64,000 bases of DNA, taken from Parasutterella secunda (GTDB lineage Bacteria; Pseudomonadota; Gammaproteobacteria; Burkholderiales; Burkholderiaceae_F). Below the pieces are notes generated by a model. It was not told where the DNA came from. It did not search any database and saw only the letters and a program-made list of their open reading frames with translations. Below, piece by piece: positions 30,323-39,165 of this stretch. The stretch lies in NCBI RefSeq assembly GCF_023336895.1, contig NZ_JAMBLT010000008.1, positions 1 through 64,000 on the forward strand, given 5' to 3'. The translations under genes and the position numbers were made by a program. The stretch's first letter is position 1. Each line of letters opens with the position of its first letter.

Positions 30323-30882
30323 TGATGGCCAGTTTTATCGCATTTCTTTTCAACATGGTGACCACTTTTGTCGGTTGCCTCTTGATTCTTCGTGCGTTTA
30401 TTTTTTATCAGCGCTTATCCATCTTCGATCCCATCGCTCGTTTGGCCTGGTTCGGTACTAACTGGTTGGTTATTCCCGTTTCCCGCTTGGTTAAACCGGG
30501 CAGACGTTGGGAATGGGCATCTGTTTTGTCAGCCTTCATTATGGCGGCAGTGGTTGCGATCGTGACTCGTCAGGTCACCGGTTTGCCGATCAGTTGGTTG
30601 GGAGTTCCCGTCTGTGCGGTGTTTTTATTGTTGCGTTGGGTGTTGGAACTCGTGCTGTGGGGAACCATTATTTTCGTTATTCTGTCCTGGCTTCAACCGA
30701 CCTCTCCCGCCTATGGGATGGTTTGGCGTTTAATGAATCCGATCTTAGGCCCGATTTCCTCGCGTTTGCCACGTATTGCTGGACTTGACTGGTCGCCCCT
30801 TATTGTTTTCCTGATTGTCAACGCTTTGCTCTACTGGGTAACACCGCTCTCGCAGGGTTACTTCGTGAGTGCTTGGTTCTAG
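30322..30882 (+). CDS. YggT family membrane protein
   Basis: 186 residues with two YGGT repeats, each a membrane helix pair (about 5-60 and 105-180); the marker W…TSPAYGMVWRLMNPILGPISSRLPRIAGLDWSPLIVFLIVNAL is in the second. Implicated in membrane organisation and stress tolerance (family knowledge), with no known activity. It overlaps the ampD stop by one base and ends four bases into the convergent kinase gene. Confidence 0.88.
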   Translation: MMASFIAFLFNMVTTFVGCLLILRAFIFYQRLSIFDPIARLAWFGTNWLVIPVSRLVKPGRRWEWASVLSAFIMAAVVAIVTRQVTGLPISWLGVPVCAVFLLLRWVLELVLWGTIIFVILSWLQPTSPAYGMVWRLMNPILGPISSRLPRIAGLDWSPLIVFLIVNALLYWVTPLSQGYFVSAWF

Positions 30883-31823
30883 TCTTTCAGATTAACCGTC
30901 TTACCGAATGCGCGCTCGAAACGGCGCGCAATTTCGTCTGTAGTGACAGAGTAGCCTTGGGCCTCGGGTGATTGAGCTTTAATAGCCCCCATTAGCGTTG
31001 CCAGGTGCAAGGTATCTGTCCAATCCCATCGTAGCGTAAGTCCTCTAAGAAGACCGCCTCTAAAAGCATCTCCGCAACCAACAGGATAGGTGGGACCGTT
31101 TAGTGTCAAAGCCGGGAAGTAATCAGAGTCTCCATTAGCGTATAGCAGAGCTCCTTTGTCACCCTTAGTGATAATGGTGGCGGTAAGTTTTTGCGCGACG
31201 GATTTTATGTCTAAACCGGTTTTCTGCTTGAGTACATCCCATTCGTACGAAGAAAGTGTCAGAACGTCAACATGTTCTAAAAACCACCCAATGTCTTGAC
31301 CGCTTAGATAAGCGCTGGCTTGCCCCATGTCCCAAATAGTAGGAATGCGATGTTCGTTGAGATAGTTAATGTGAGCCTTCATCACAGGCGTGGCAGTAGG
31401 AGTGACGATGGCCCAATCAAGTTTTTCATTTTCTGTTGGCAGTGCCTGATCAGCCCAGGCCATGGCGCCTTCGTGAAAGGCCGTCATCTGATTGCCCAAT
31501 CGGTCAGTGGTGATAAAAGCCTGTGGGGTAAAGGCGTTTTTGATGATTTTGATGCCATCGGTGCGGATTGCCAATGATTGCAGATGATTGAGGTAATCCT
31601 GAGAATCTTTGCCGACGGTTGTGACGATGAGCGGTTCACCTCCGGTCATTTTGAGACTATAGGCAATGTTAGCTGCGCATCCCCCAAAGTGTTTGTCCAT
31701 GTTGGGGGTTTGAAAGGTCAAATTGATTGTATTGAGGCTGCCCGCAAGCAGATGATCGGCAAACACGCCGTCAAATCTCAAGATCGTATCGTATGCGACG
31801 GAACCGGAAATAAAAGTGCTCAT
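30879..31823 (-). CDS. PfkB family carbohydrate/nucleoside kinase
   Basis: 314 residues, ribokinase fold. N-terminal GGCAANIAYSL is the PfkB substrate motif and PVGCGDAFRGGLLRGL is the C-terminal anion-hole signature, with Asp as base. The usual DTxGAGD reads PVGCGD. Closest in style to the adenosine-kinase/sugar-kinase proteins found next to DUF3426 genes in betaproteobacteria. The exact substrate cannot be read from sequence. Confidence 0.88.
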   Translation of the reverse strand: MSTFISGSVAYDTILRFDGVFADHLLAGSLNTINLTFQTPNMDKHFGGCAANIAYSLKMTGGEPLIVTTVGKDSQDYLNHLQSLAIRTDGIKIIKNAFTPQAFITTDRLGNQMTAFHEGAMAWADQALPTENEKLDWAIVTPTATPVMKAHINYLNEHRIPTIWDMGQASAYLSGQDIGWFLEHVDVLTLSSYEWDVLKQKTGLDIKSVAQKLTATIITKGDKGALLYANGDSDYFPALTLNGPTYPVGCGDAFRGGLLRGLTLRWDWTDTLHLATLMGAIKAQSPEAQGYSVTTDEIARRFERAFGKTVNLKD

Positions 31824-31850
31824 AAAAAATTTTCCCGCCTGAGGCGGGAA
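31822..31850 (-). terminator. hairpin between the DUF3426 gene and the kinase gene
   Basis: TCCCGCC-TCA-GGCGGGA stem-loop, then AAATTTTTT on the minus strand. It stops at the kinase start codon and probably attenuates read-through. Confidence 0.6.
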
Positions 31851-31859
31851 GCAAAAAAA

Positions 31860-32828
31860 CTAACTAATTGAATCAATTTCAACCGAAAGTGTAGCAGGAT
31901 CCCCATCGGTCATATCAAAGGCAAGCGTGACCGTTTCGGTTGCTTGAGCCGCGATGGATTGCTTTGCATCGCTGAGATATTCCTGAGGAGCAATTCGGCG
32001 ACGGGTAATGATGTCTTCCTTTTCACCTTTTAAAACAACGGTGAGAATCGGATAGGTTTGCGCGCTGTCGGTATTGTTTTTCAGTTCAACGGAGATGGCG
32101 TAACGGTTTCCTTCGATTTGCTGTAATTTGTGTGAAAGAACGGCCACCGGTTGGTTAACAACAGAAGTTGCAGGATTGGAGGGTGTTGCTTCAGTCGTCT
32201 CCGATTTAATCGGCGCATCTAAAGGTGTGACCGTTCGACGAGGTTCGCAGGTGATTTTGTCGCAAAGTAAACCGAAAAGCGGTTCAGCCTGAGGAATTTT
32301 GTCCAAAACAGCATTTTGGTTGGAAGCTAGAACCTTCAAAGCAATAGCAATGATGGCCACCAAGGCGATGATGGCCCAAAGCCATGTCTTCGAGGAACGA
32401 GGCTTTGTCGACTCTTCTTGTATTTCGGAGTCTTCATCTTCGCTTTCATCGTCGCTCAGATTTTGATTAGGAGCCGGATGCGAGATCACTTCAATGCTCG
32501 GTCCATTGATAATGTCGAGCCTTTCGGGGCCATTTCTGGGTTCGGTTCTCACCCCGACCAATCCCTGGTTGTCATCGACGGAATCAAAGCCCTTGAGTTG
32601 GTCGGCCAAGGATTTCATGTTGGCAATGCCTTGACGTTCGACCTCGGCTTCGCGTTCAATACGGTTTAAATTTCCTTCCAAATCAATAGACTTATAGAGA
32701 TGTTCTCGGGCATTAAATACGTTTTGGCAAAAGCCACAGCGAACCTGACCGTTTTTGGCCTGCAGAATGTTCTCAGTGATTTTAAAGGCCTGTTGACAGG
32801 CAGGGCAGCGAGTAATGTAAACCGTCAT
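31860..32828 (-). CDS. zinc-ribbon DUF3426 membrane protein
   Basis: 322 residues. An N-terminal MJ0042-type zinc ribbon (TRCPACQQAFKI…GQVRCGFCQNVFNA; four Cys at about 8, 11, 31 and 34), an acidic linker, a membrane helix (about 150-168), and a C-terminal DUF3426 domain (about 215-322) ending in repeated Thr/Val strands. Located just after prmA in many betaproteobacteria. Function unknown. Confidence 0.88.
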   Translation of the reverse strand: MTVYITRCPACQQAFKITENILQAKNGQVRCGFCQNVFNAREHLYKSIDLEGNLNRIEREAEVERQGIANMKSLADQLKGFDSVDDNQGLVGVRTEPRNGPERLDIINGPSIEVISHPAPNQNLSDDESEDEDSEIQEESTKPRSSKTWLWAIIALVAIIAIALKVLASNQNAVLDKIPQAEPLFGLLCDKITCEPRRTVTPLDAPIKSETTEATPSNPATSVVNQPVAVLSHKLQQIEGNRYAISVELKNNTDSAQTYPILTVVLKGEKEDIITRRRIAPQEYLSDAKQSIAAQATETVTLAFDMTDGDPATLSVEIDSIS

Positions 32829-32968
32829 AATTTATTAAATTTGAAATACTTCTTTGAAGACACGTCAAAGAGTCGATTCAGCTTTTAATTAATGAGTGAT
32901 CATCATACTGAAATCGAGTAGGATGTGTTAACGATACGAAAAGAAATTCTAGATAGGAAAAATCTCAA

Positions 32969-33475
32969 ATGTCAGCGATTGATCTCCTAATTGAAGGAAA
33001 AAGATTGAAGATAGCTTTGGTAGCAGAGAAGAAAAAACGCTTTCTTGATCTATTATTGCTCGGTGATGAGCAAGAAAGTATGATCGATCGTTATTTAGAA
33101 CATGGTGATTTGTGGGTCTTGTCTGATGAGAATGTGGCGATTGCAGTTGCTGTCGTGACAGTAGAACAAAACGGAATCTGTGAATTGAAAAATTTGGCGG
33201 TAGATACAAGTTATCAGCAGCACGGAATAGGTAGCTTTTTGCTTCAGTATTTGTTTAATCAGTATCGCAAGAGTTGTCATACCATTTATGTCGGGACGGG
33301 GCAGACTCAGAGGACACTGAATTTCTACAAGAAAAATGGTTTTATTTATTCACACAGAATAAAGAACTTTTTCCTGGACAATTATGACCATCCTATTGTT
33401 GACGAAGGTCTTTTGTTGCGCGATATGGTCTACTTAAAAAGAAAATTGAAAACGGCCATTTCCGTAAGGAAATGA
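32969..33475 (+). CDS. GNAT family N-acetyltransferase
   Basis: 168 residues. The acetyl-CoA-binding motif A is CELKNLAVDTSYQQHGIGSFLLQYLF, followed by TLNFYKKNGFIYSHRIKNFF (motif B). Acceptor unknown. It lies on the plus strand between two minus-strand genes (prmA, DUF3426) that are normally adjacent, and its codon use is visibly more AT-rich than theirs, suggesting insertion. The final codons form half of an inverted repeat that serves as the prmA terminator. Confidence 0.88.
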   Translation: MSAIDLLIEGKRLKIALVAEKKKRFLDLLLLGDEQESMIDRYLEHGDLWVLSDENVAIAVAVVTVEQNGICELKNLAVDTSYQQHGIGSFLLQYLFNQYRKSCHTIYVGTGQTQRTLNFYKKNGFIYSHRIKNFFLDNYDHPIVDEGLLLRDMVYLKRKLKTAISVRK

Positions 33476-33480
33476 CCGTC
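33453..33480 (-). terminator. terminator of accBC-prmA, overlapping the GNAT stop
   Basis: CGGTCATTTCC-TTAC-GGAAATGGCCG stem-loop followed by TTTTC on the minus strand. It overlaps the last codons of the plus-strand GNAT gene. Confidence 0.7.
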
Positions 33481-33504
33481 TAATACGTTTAGTTGCAGGA
33501 ACAA

Positions 33505-34404
33505 TCAGTTCTTCGAACCGGCAATGCAAACCCAACCTTCACTTTCTTGCCAGACAGAAAGCTTAACGGAAGGATCACTTTCCTTATAAACGTCAATAAC
33601 TTCCTGAGCTTGGCGGGCTAAAACTCCTGACAAAACCAAATGTCCGTGCGGTTTAACTCTCGCTAAGAGAGCCGGAGCCAATAGCTTTAGCGGATTGGAA
33701 AGAATATTGGCAACAACGATATCAAATGTTCCCTCCGGCATATCCTTGGGTAAAACAAAGGTAGCGGGAGCATCATTCGATTTCGCATTGTCAATGGCGG
33801 CTTCTACAGCCTGGGGATCAATATCGGTACCCAATACCTCACCGGCACCGAGCTTTTTGGCAGCGATTGCCAGAATCCCTGTACCGCATCCGTAGTCAAG
33901 AACACTTTCACCGGACTTAACATTGGCGTCAAGCCACTGTAAGCAAAGATGAGTAGTCGGGTGGCTGCCGGTACCGAAAGCGACACCGGGATCCAAACGA
34001 ATATTGATGGCTGTGTCGCCAGCGGGTGGTTCATGCCATGTCGGTACAATCCAGAGACGATCGGAAACGCGAACCGGCTGGAACTGTGCTTGGGTGATTC
34101 GAACCCAATCGGCGTCTTCAACGACCTTGTCACTGACGACCTTGGGCTCTTCAATACCTAAGCCTTTAACGGCGATGGCCATATCCAACCCAAAATCAAA
34201 GTCATCGTTGACGAGAACTTTCAGGTAGGAATTTTTCCAAGCAAGCTTAGTGGGCTCAAGTCCCGGTTCGCCGTAAAGCGGTTGCTCGTCAGGCGTGTCC
34301 GCATCGGCATCTTCAATGGATACGGACAAAGCTCCCGCATCCATTAAAGCGTCACCTAAAACTTCAGCCGCACGGTCGTTAACCAATAAAGTGATCTCAC
34401 GCAT
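33505..34404 (-). CDS. prmA: ribosomal protein L11 methyltransferase
   Basis: 299 residues. N-terminal substrate domain; SAM-binding domain with VLDYGCGTGILAIAAKKLGA and IVVANILSNPLKLLAPAL. Trimethylates L11. One base after accC, the classic accBC-prmA order. Confidence 0.95.
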   Translation of the reverse strand: MREITLLVNDRAAEVLGDALMDAGALSVSIEDADADTPDEQPLYGEPGLEPTKLAWKNSYLKVLVNDDFDFGLDMAIAVKGLGIEEPKVVSDKVVEDADWVRITQAQFQPVRVSDRLWIVPTWHEPPAGDTAINIRLDPGVAFGTGSHPTTHLCLQWLDANVKSGESVLDYGCGTGILAIAAKKLGAGEVLGTDIDPQAVEAAIDNAKSNDAPATFVLPKDMPEGTFDIVVANILSNPLKLLAPALLARVKPHGHLVLSGVLARQAQEVIDVYKESDPSVKLSVWQESEGWVCIAGSKN

Positions 34405-34405
34405 A

Positions 34406-35782
34406 TTAGAGACTATCCTCGTGGGTCGTGCGTTGCTTTTGAAGATCCTTCAGACGTTCTTCAAGATAGTGAATCGTTGCGCCGCCTTGACGGAATTTTT
34501 CGTCCATCATCAGTTCACGGTGCAAGGGCAGATTGGTTTTAATACCCGTGACGACCATTTCAGACAGAGCGATCTTCATGCGGGCGATGGCCGTGTCACG
34601 ATCGTCACCATAGGCAATCAATTTGCCGATCATCGAATCGTAATAAGGCGGCACGTAATAGCCCGAATAAACGTGGCTGTCAAAACGGATGCCGGGGCCG
34701 CCCGGTGTATGCCAAGCCGTCACTCGTCCCGGACTCGGAACAAATGTGAAGGGGTCTTCGGCGTTGATACGGCACTCGATAGCATGGCCGCGAATTTGGA
34801 TGTCGCGTTGTTTGTAGTTCAAACGTTCGCCGTAAGCCACACGAATTTGTTCACGTACAAGGTCAACACCGGTAATGAGTTCTGTCACCGGATGTTCAAC
34901 CTGAATACGGGTGTTCATTTCGATGAAGTAGAACTGTTCGTTTTCGTACAAGAATTCAAACGTACCGGCACCGCGATAACCGATTCGCTTACAGGCTTCG
35001 ACGCAACGTTCGCCCACTTTTTCAATCAGTTTACGGGGCACGCCGGGAGCAGGGGCTTCTTCCAAAACCTTTTGGTTGCGGCGTTGCATGGAGCAATCGC
35101 GCTCACCCAAGTAAATGGCATTGTGGAAGTTATCGGCCAAGACCTGAATTTCGATGTGGCGCGGATTTTCCAAGAATTTTTCCATGTATACGGTCGGGTT
35201 GCCGAAAGCCGCTTGAGCTTCCTGGCGCGTCATGGAAACAGCGTTAATCAATGCCGCTTCAGTGCGAACCACGCGCATGCCGCGTCCGCCGCCGCCACCG
35301 CTGGCTTTAATAATGACAGGGTAGCCGATCTTGCGGGCAATCTGAATGATTTCGTCAGGATCTTCCGGCAAGGCACCGTCAGAGCCCGGAACAACCGGAA
35401 CACCGGCTTCAATCATGGCTTTCTTGGCAGAGACCTTGTCACCCATGATACGGATGGAATCCGGACGGGGACCGATAAAGGCAAAACCGGAACGTTCCAC
35501 GCGCTCGGCAAAGTCGGCATTTTCAGATAAAAAGCCGTAACCGGGGTGAATGGCTTCAGCGTCAGTCACTTCGGCGGCGCTGATAATGGCGGGAATATTC
35601 AAATAACTGTCAACAGACGGGGCTGGTCCAATGCAAACGGACTCGTCGGCCAAACGAACATATTTGGCGTCAACGTCAGCCGTTGAGTGCACCACCACCG
35701 TCTTGATGTTCATTTCACGGCAAGCTCTCTGAATACGAAGAGCGATCTCACCGCGGTTAGCGATCAAGATTTTTCCGAACAT
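34406..35782 (-). CDS. accC: acetyl-CoA carboxylase biotin carboxylase subunit
   Basis: 458 residues from the ATG at 35782 ([18 protein letters not shown]); the frame is open upstream into accB. ATP-grasp enzyme; the Gly-rich loop is [14 protein letters not shown], catalytic region [16 protein letters not shown]. Carboxylates biotin on AccB in the first step of fatty acid synthesis. Five bp after accB. Confidence 0.98.
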   Translation of the reverse strand: MFGKILIANRGEIALRIQRACREMNIKTVVVHSTADVDAKYVRLADESVCIGPAPSVDSYLNIPAIISAAEVTDAEAIHPGYGFLSENADFAERVERSGFAFIGPRPDSIRIMGDKVSAKKAMIEAGVPVVPGSDGALPEDPDEIIQIARKIGYPVIIKASGGGGGRGMRVVRTEAALINAVSMTRQEAQAAFGNPTVYMEKFLENPRHIEIQVLADNFHNAIYLGERDCSMQRRNQKVLEEAPAPGVPRKLIEKVGERCVEACKRIGYRGAGTFEFLYENEQFYFIEMNTRIQVEHPVTELITGVDLVREQIRVAYGERLNYKQRDIQIRGHAIECRINAEDPFTFVPSPGRVTAWHTPGGPGIRFDSHVYSGYYVPPYYDSMIGKLIAYGDDRDTAIARMKIALSEMVVTGIKTNLPLHRELMMDEKFRQGGATIHYLEERLKDLQKQRTTHEDSL

Positions 35783-35787
35783 AATGC

Positions 35788-36243
35788 TTAGCCGATGATA
35801 AAGAGGGGTTGACCGAATTCGACCGGTTGGGCGTTTTCCACACAAATTTCTTTGATTGTGCCGGAGGTTTCTGCTTCGATTTCATTTAAAAGCTTCATGG
35901 CTTCAATGATGCCGAGTGTTTGACCGGCTTCAACATGATCACCCACCTTCACGAAAGGTTCAGCACCGGGGTTCGGAGCACGGTAGAAAGTTCCCACCAT
36001 CGGAGAGGTCACGGTTGTTCCGGTAGCTGCGGGTTCAGGGGCCGGAGCCGGTTCTTGAGCGGCAGGCGCTGCAGCGGGAGACGGGGCAGCAACAACAGGA
36101 GCAGCCACAGGGGCAGCAGCAACAGCAACGGTTTGCACCTTATTAACAATACGCACTTTATCGTTTTCTTCCGTCACTTCCAATTCGGAAATGCCGCTTT
36201 CGGCTACTAAGTCGATCAACGTTTTAAGTTTGCGTAAATCCAT
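35788..36243 (-). CDS. accB: acetyl-CoA carboxylase biotin carboxyl carrier protein
   Basis: 151 residues. Helical N-terminus ([26 protein letters not shown]), an Ala/Pro-rich linker (about 40-75), and a biotinyl domain with the biotin-accepting Lys in EAMKL and the BCCP thumb. First gene of accB-accC-prmA. Confidence 0.97.
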   Translation of the reverse strand: MDLRKLKTLIDLVAESGISELEVTEENDKVRIVNKVQTVAVAAAPVAAPVVAAPSPAAAPAAQEPAPAPEPAATGTTVTSPMVGTFYRAPNPGAEPFVKVGDHVEAGQTLGIIEAMKLLNEIEAETSGTIKEICVENAQPVEFGQPLFIIG

Positions 36244-36631
36244 TTCAGAGACCTCTTAAAAATATGCGAATTCCGAACATTCATCTTCTAAGAAAGTATC
36301 TTTAAAGAATGTCATTTCGGATAAATTAGTATTTAAACTGCATTTTCATGCTTTTTTCGCTAAATGTCTAGTAATTTCGTTTAATTTTTCGATTTTCATT
36401 CATTTTTGCATCACGGAAATGTGGTAGTCCTGACGTATTCGACCATTTGGACGGCAAGGCGCGATCTTGCAAAAATCTTGAATTTTGTAAGAAGTTAGCG
36501 ACTGTTTTCAAAATAACTTGTCGGCCTTGCTTAGAAATTAGGCGAAATGCTCAAAAATATGAATATTGATGCACTGAACAGGCGGTGATTTGGCTAAAAT
36601 ATTCTGGTTTTTCAATGAGGTTAGGCTTTTT
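36244..36631. other. intergenic region between divergent accB and mpl
   Basis: 388 bp, AT-rich near accB. A weak -10-like TAAAAT at 36595-36600 probably serves mpl (AGG-rich ribosome site at 36618-36627). No aroQ gene, which I would expect before accB in relatives, and no reading frame or RNA fold that I recognise. Confidence 0.5.
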
Positions 36632-37972
36632 ATGCATGTTCATATATTAGGTATCTGCGGAACCTTCATGGGAGGTATAGCTCAGTTGGCGCGAGCGGCG
36701 GGTCACCGTGTGACCGGGTGTGACGCCAATGTTTATCCGCCAATGTGCGATCAACTCGCCTCTGCCGGTATTGAACTCATTGAAGGCTTTGATGAAAGTC
36801 AGGTTGCCTTGCGACCGGATTTGTATGTAATCGGCAATGCTATCTCCCGAGGCAATCCCTTATTGGAAAAGATCTTAAATGATCAATTGCCCTACACTTC
36901 GGGACCTCAATGGTTGGGAGAGACGATTCTGGGTTCCCGTCATGTTTTAGCTGTTGCCGGAACACATGGGAAAACAACGACTAGTTCGCTTTTGGCGTGG
37001 ATTTTGGAGCGTTGCGGCAAAAATCCGAGTTTTTTAATCGGAGGGGTGCCGGCTAATTTTGCTCATTCGGCAAGACTCACTTCTTCTCGCTATTTTGTGA
37101 TTGAAGCCGATGAGTATGACACCTGCTTCTTTGATAAACGCTCAAAATTTGTACACTATCGGCCTAAAACCGCCATTCTCAATAATCTCGAATATGACCA
37201 TGCAGATATATTCCCGGATCTGCACGCCATTGAAACACAATTTCATCATTTAGTCAGAATGATGGCTCAAAACGCCAGAGTCGTAGTGAATGGTCAGAGT
37301 GAAGCGTTAAAGCGCGTCCTGAATCGGGGGCTCTATAGTGATTGCGTCTATTTCAATGATGAGCGCGGTTGGCACCTTCAAGGTAATGAACTTTTTTATA
37401 AAGGTCGTTTGATTGGTGCGCTGCGTTTGTCTTTGCCTGGGCACCACAATTTATTGAATGCATCAGCAGCGGTTGCTGCGGCGACTCATGTCGGAATAGA
37501 TCCCAAGGAAGCATTGACCGCTTTGGAGGAATTCTCGGGCGTAAAACGCCGTTTGGAATTAAAAGGTATCGAAAATGGAGTATCAGTGATTGATGATTTT
37601 GCTCATCATCCGACAGCCATTTACGAAACGATTCGAGCCTTGCGCGGCAAAATGGAGAAAACAGGACGCCTGATTGCTGTTTTGGAACCCAGAAGCAACA
37701 CTATGAAAATGGGTACCATGAAAGACAGACTGGCAGGCAGTTTGCAAGAAGCTGATTTTGTTGTCTGTTATGCCGATCCAAAATTGGGGTGGGATGTTAG
37801 TGCAGCTCTAGCACCTTTAGGTGAAAAACTTCATGTGCTTCATACGGTGCAAGAAACCGCTGCCGTTGCGGCTTCTTTAGCCCAAAAGGGCGATGATATT
37901 TTGGTGATGAGCAACGGAGGTTTTGGCGGTATTCACGGTCAGCTTCTTTCCTTGCTGAAAAACAAAGGCTGA
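36632..37972 (+). CDS. mpl: murein tripeptide ligase
   Basis: 446 residues from the ATG at 36632 (MHVHILGICGTFMGG), after AGGTTAGG. UDP-N-acetylmuramate:L-alanyl-gamma-D-glutamyl-meso-diaminopimelate ligase; reuses peptide from wall recycling, so it works in the same route as AmpD in this window. Mur ligase P-loop GTHGKTTTSSLL, and ADEYDTCFFDKRSKF and DDFAHHPTAI are typical for Mpl. Confidence 0.95.
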   Translation: MHVHILGICGTFMGGIAQLARAAGHRVTGCDANVYPPMCDQLASAGIELIEGFDESQVALRPDLYVIGNAISRGNPLLEKILNDQLPYTSGPQWLGETILGSRHVLAVAGTHGKTTTSSLLAWILERCGKNPSFLIGGVPANFAHSARLTSSRYFVIEADEYDTCFFDKRSKFVHYRPKTAILNNLEYDHADIFPDLHAIETQFHHLVRMMAQNARVVVNGQSEALKRVLNRGLYSDCVYFNDERGWHLQGNELFYKGRLIGALRLSLPGHHNLLNASAAVAAATHVGIDPKEALTALEEFSGVKRRLELKGIENGVSVIDDFAHHPTAIYETIRALRGKMEKTGRLIAVLEPRSNTMKMGTMKDRLAGSLQEADFVVCYADPKLGWDVSAALAPLGEKLHVLHTVQETAAVAASLAQKGDDILVMSNGGFGGIHGQLLSLLKNKG

Positions 37973-37974
37973 AA

Positions 37975-38538
37975 ATGGTTTTAATGTATCTGCACGGATT
38001 TCGCTCTTCACCCGATAGCAATAAAGGTCGGGTAATGCGTGAGGCCTTAGGCGAAAAGTTTACCTTTTTGGCACCTGACTTAAATGTTTCACCGCTTGCC
38101 GTTCAAAAGATATTGCTTGAAACGGTTAAGGACATCAATCCGAGTCAATTATGTTTAGCAGGCTCAAGCCTTGGGGGCTTTTACGCGACTTGGCTTGCCG
38201 AAAAAATCGGCTGTCGGGCCATTCTTTTTAATCCGGCGACAGAACCCTGGTGTGTCATTAATGATTATCTGGGGGTACAGCCCATTGCCAATACGGGGCG
38301 TACCATTGAAGTCAAACCGGAATTTGCCGATCAAGCAAAAAGTATGCATTGTGAAATTATTCACCCCGAGCGTTATCTAGTCTTTTTGTCAACGGCAGAT
38401 GAAGTGTTGGACTGGCATAAGGCGCAGAAAAAATACAGTGCCTGCAGGCAAATTCTTCTGCCTGAAAACACGCACGAAATAACCGATTTTGAACAATGTT
38501 TGCCGGAAATCGAACATTTTGCGGCAGCCAATCAATAA
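37975..38538 (+). CDS. YqiA-like esterase
   Basis: 187 residues, alpha/beta hydrolase of the UPF0227 type. It starts MVLMYLHGFRSSPDSNKG; nucleophile elbow GSSLGGFYA, with the conserved Asp in LSTADEVLDW and His near the C-terminus (ENTHEITDFE). Two bases after mpl, probably cotranscribed. Substrate unknown. Confidence 0.85.
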   Translation: MVLMYLHGFRSSPDSNKGRVMREALGEKFTFLAPDLNVSPLAVQKILLETVKDINPSQLCLAGSSLGGFYATWLAEKIGCRAILFNPATEPWCVINDYLGVQPIANTGRTIEVKPEFADQAKSMHCEIIHPERYLVFLSTADEVLDWHKAQKKYSACRQILLPENTHEITDFEQCLPEIEHFAAANQ

Positions 38539-38553
38539 GAAAGGAACATCTGA

Positions 38554-39165
38554 ATGGAGCACTCTTTTGTATCGGCCCTGTTGTTGATGTTTTTAATGGC
38601 CGACCCCCTCGGAAACATTCCTATTTTTATTTCCTCGTTGAAGTCTGTTCCGGAGCATAGGCGCTCTCGTGTGGTGATACGTGAGTGTGTGATCGCGGCT
38701 TTGATTTTGTGCATTTTCGCCTTCGGCGGAAAAGCATTTTTAGACGCACTGGGATTGAGTCAAGCGGCCTTGTCAATGGGGGGCGGCCTGATTGTTTTGT
38801 TGATGGCCATTCGAATGGTTTTCCCATCCAAGGAAGGGGTCTTTGGAGAAGCGCCCGGTGGAGAGCCTTTTATCGTGCCTTTGGCAGTACCTGCTATTGC
38901 AGGGCCTTCGACGTTGGCAACGATTTTACTTTTAGTCGGCAGTGACCCTGATCGTATTCCGGAGTGGCTTTTGGTCGTGGTGCTCACTTGCGCCATCAGT
39001 GCTGCGATTTTGGTATTTGCCGAACGTGTTCAGAAAATCGTAGGGGAAAGAACAACCGCCGCTTTTGAACGACTGATGGGATTGATATTGGCTACAATGG
39101 CCGTTCAAATGTTCTTAACCGGGATTACGCAATTTATTCAAACAACGCTGAAAGGGGCGATTTAA
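38554..39165 (+). CDS. MarC/YhgN family membrane protein
   Basis: 203 residues, six membrane helices. Markers: FLMADPLGNIPIFISSLKSVP at the N-terminus and PLAVPAIAGPSTLATILLL in the middle, with RLMGLILATMAVQMFLTGI near the end. Function of this UPF0056 family is not settled. SD AAAGGAAC before ATG; its stop overlaps the next gene (TAATG). Confidence 0.88.
   Translation: MEHSFVSALLLMFLMADPLGNIPIFISSLKSVPEHRRSRVVIRECVIAALILCIFAFGGKAFLDALGLSQAALSMGGGLIVLLMAIRMVFPSKEGVFGEAPGGEPFIVPLAVPAIAGPSTLATILLLVGSDPDRIPEWLLVVVLTCAISAAILVFAERVQKIVGERTTAAFERLMGLILATMAVQMFLTGITQFIQTTLKGAI

Noticed and set aside
34295-35530. Long open frame of about 411 codons on the plus strand
   Set aside because: It is fully antisense to accC, whose ATP-grasp motifs are certain. 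Its protein is low-complexity and has no recognisable family.
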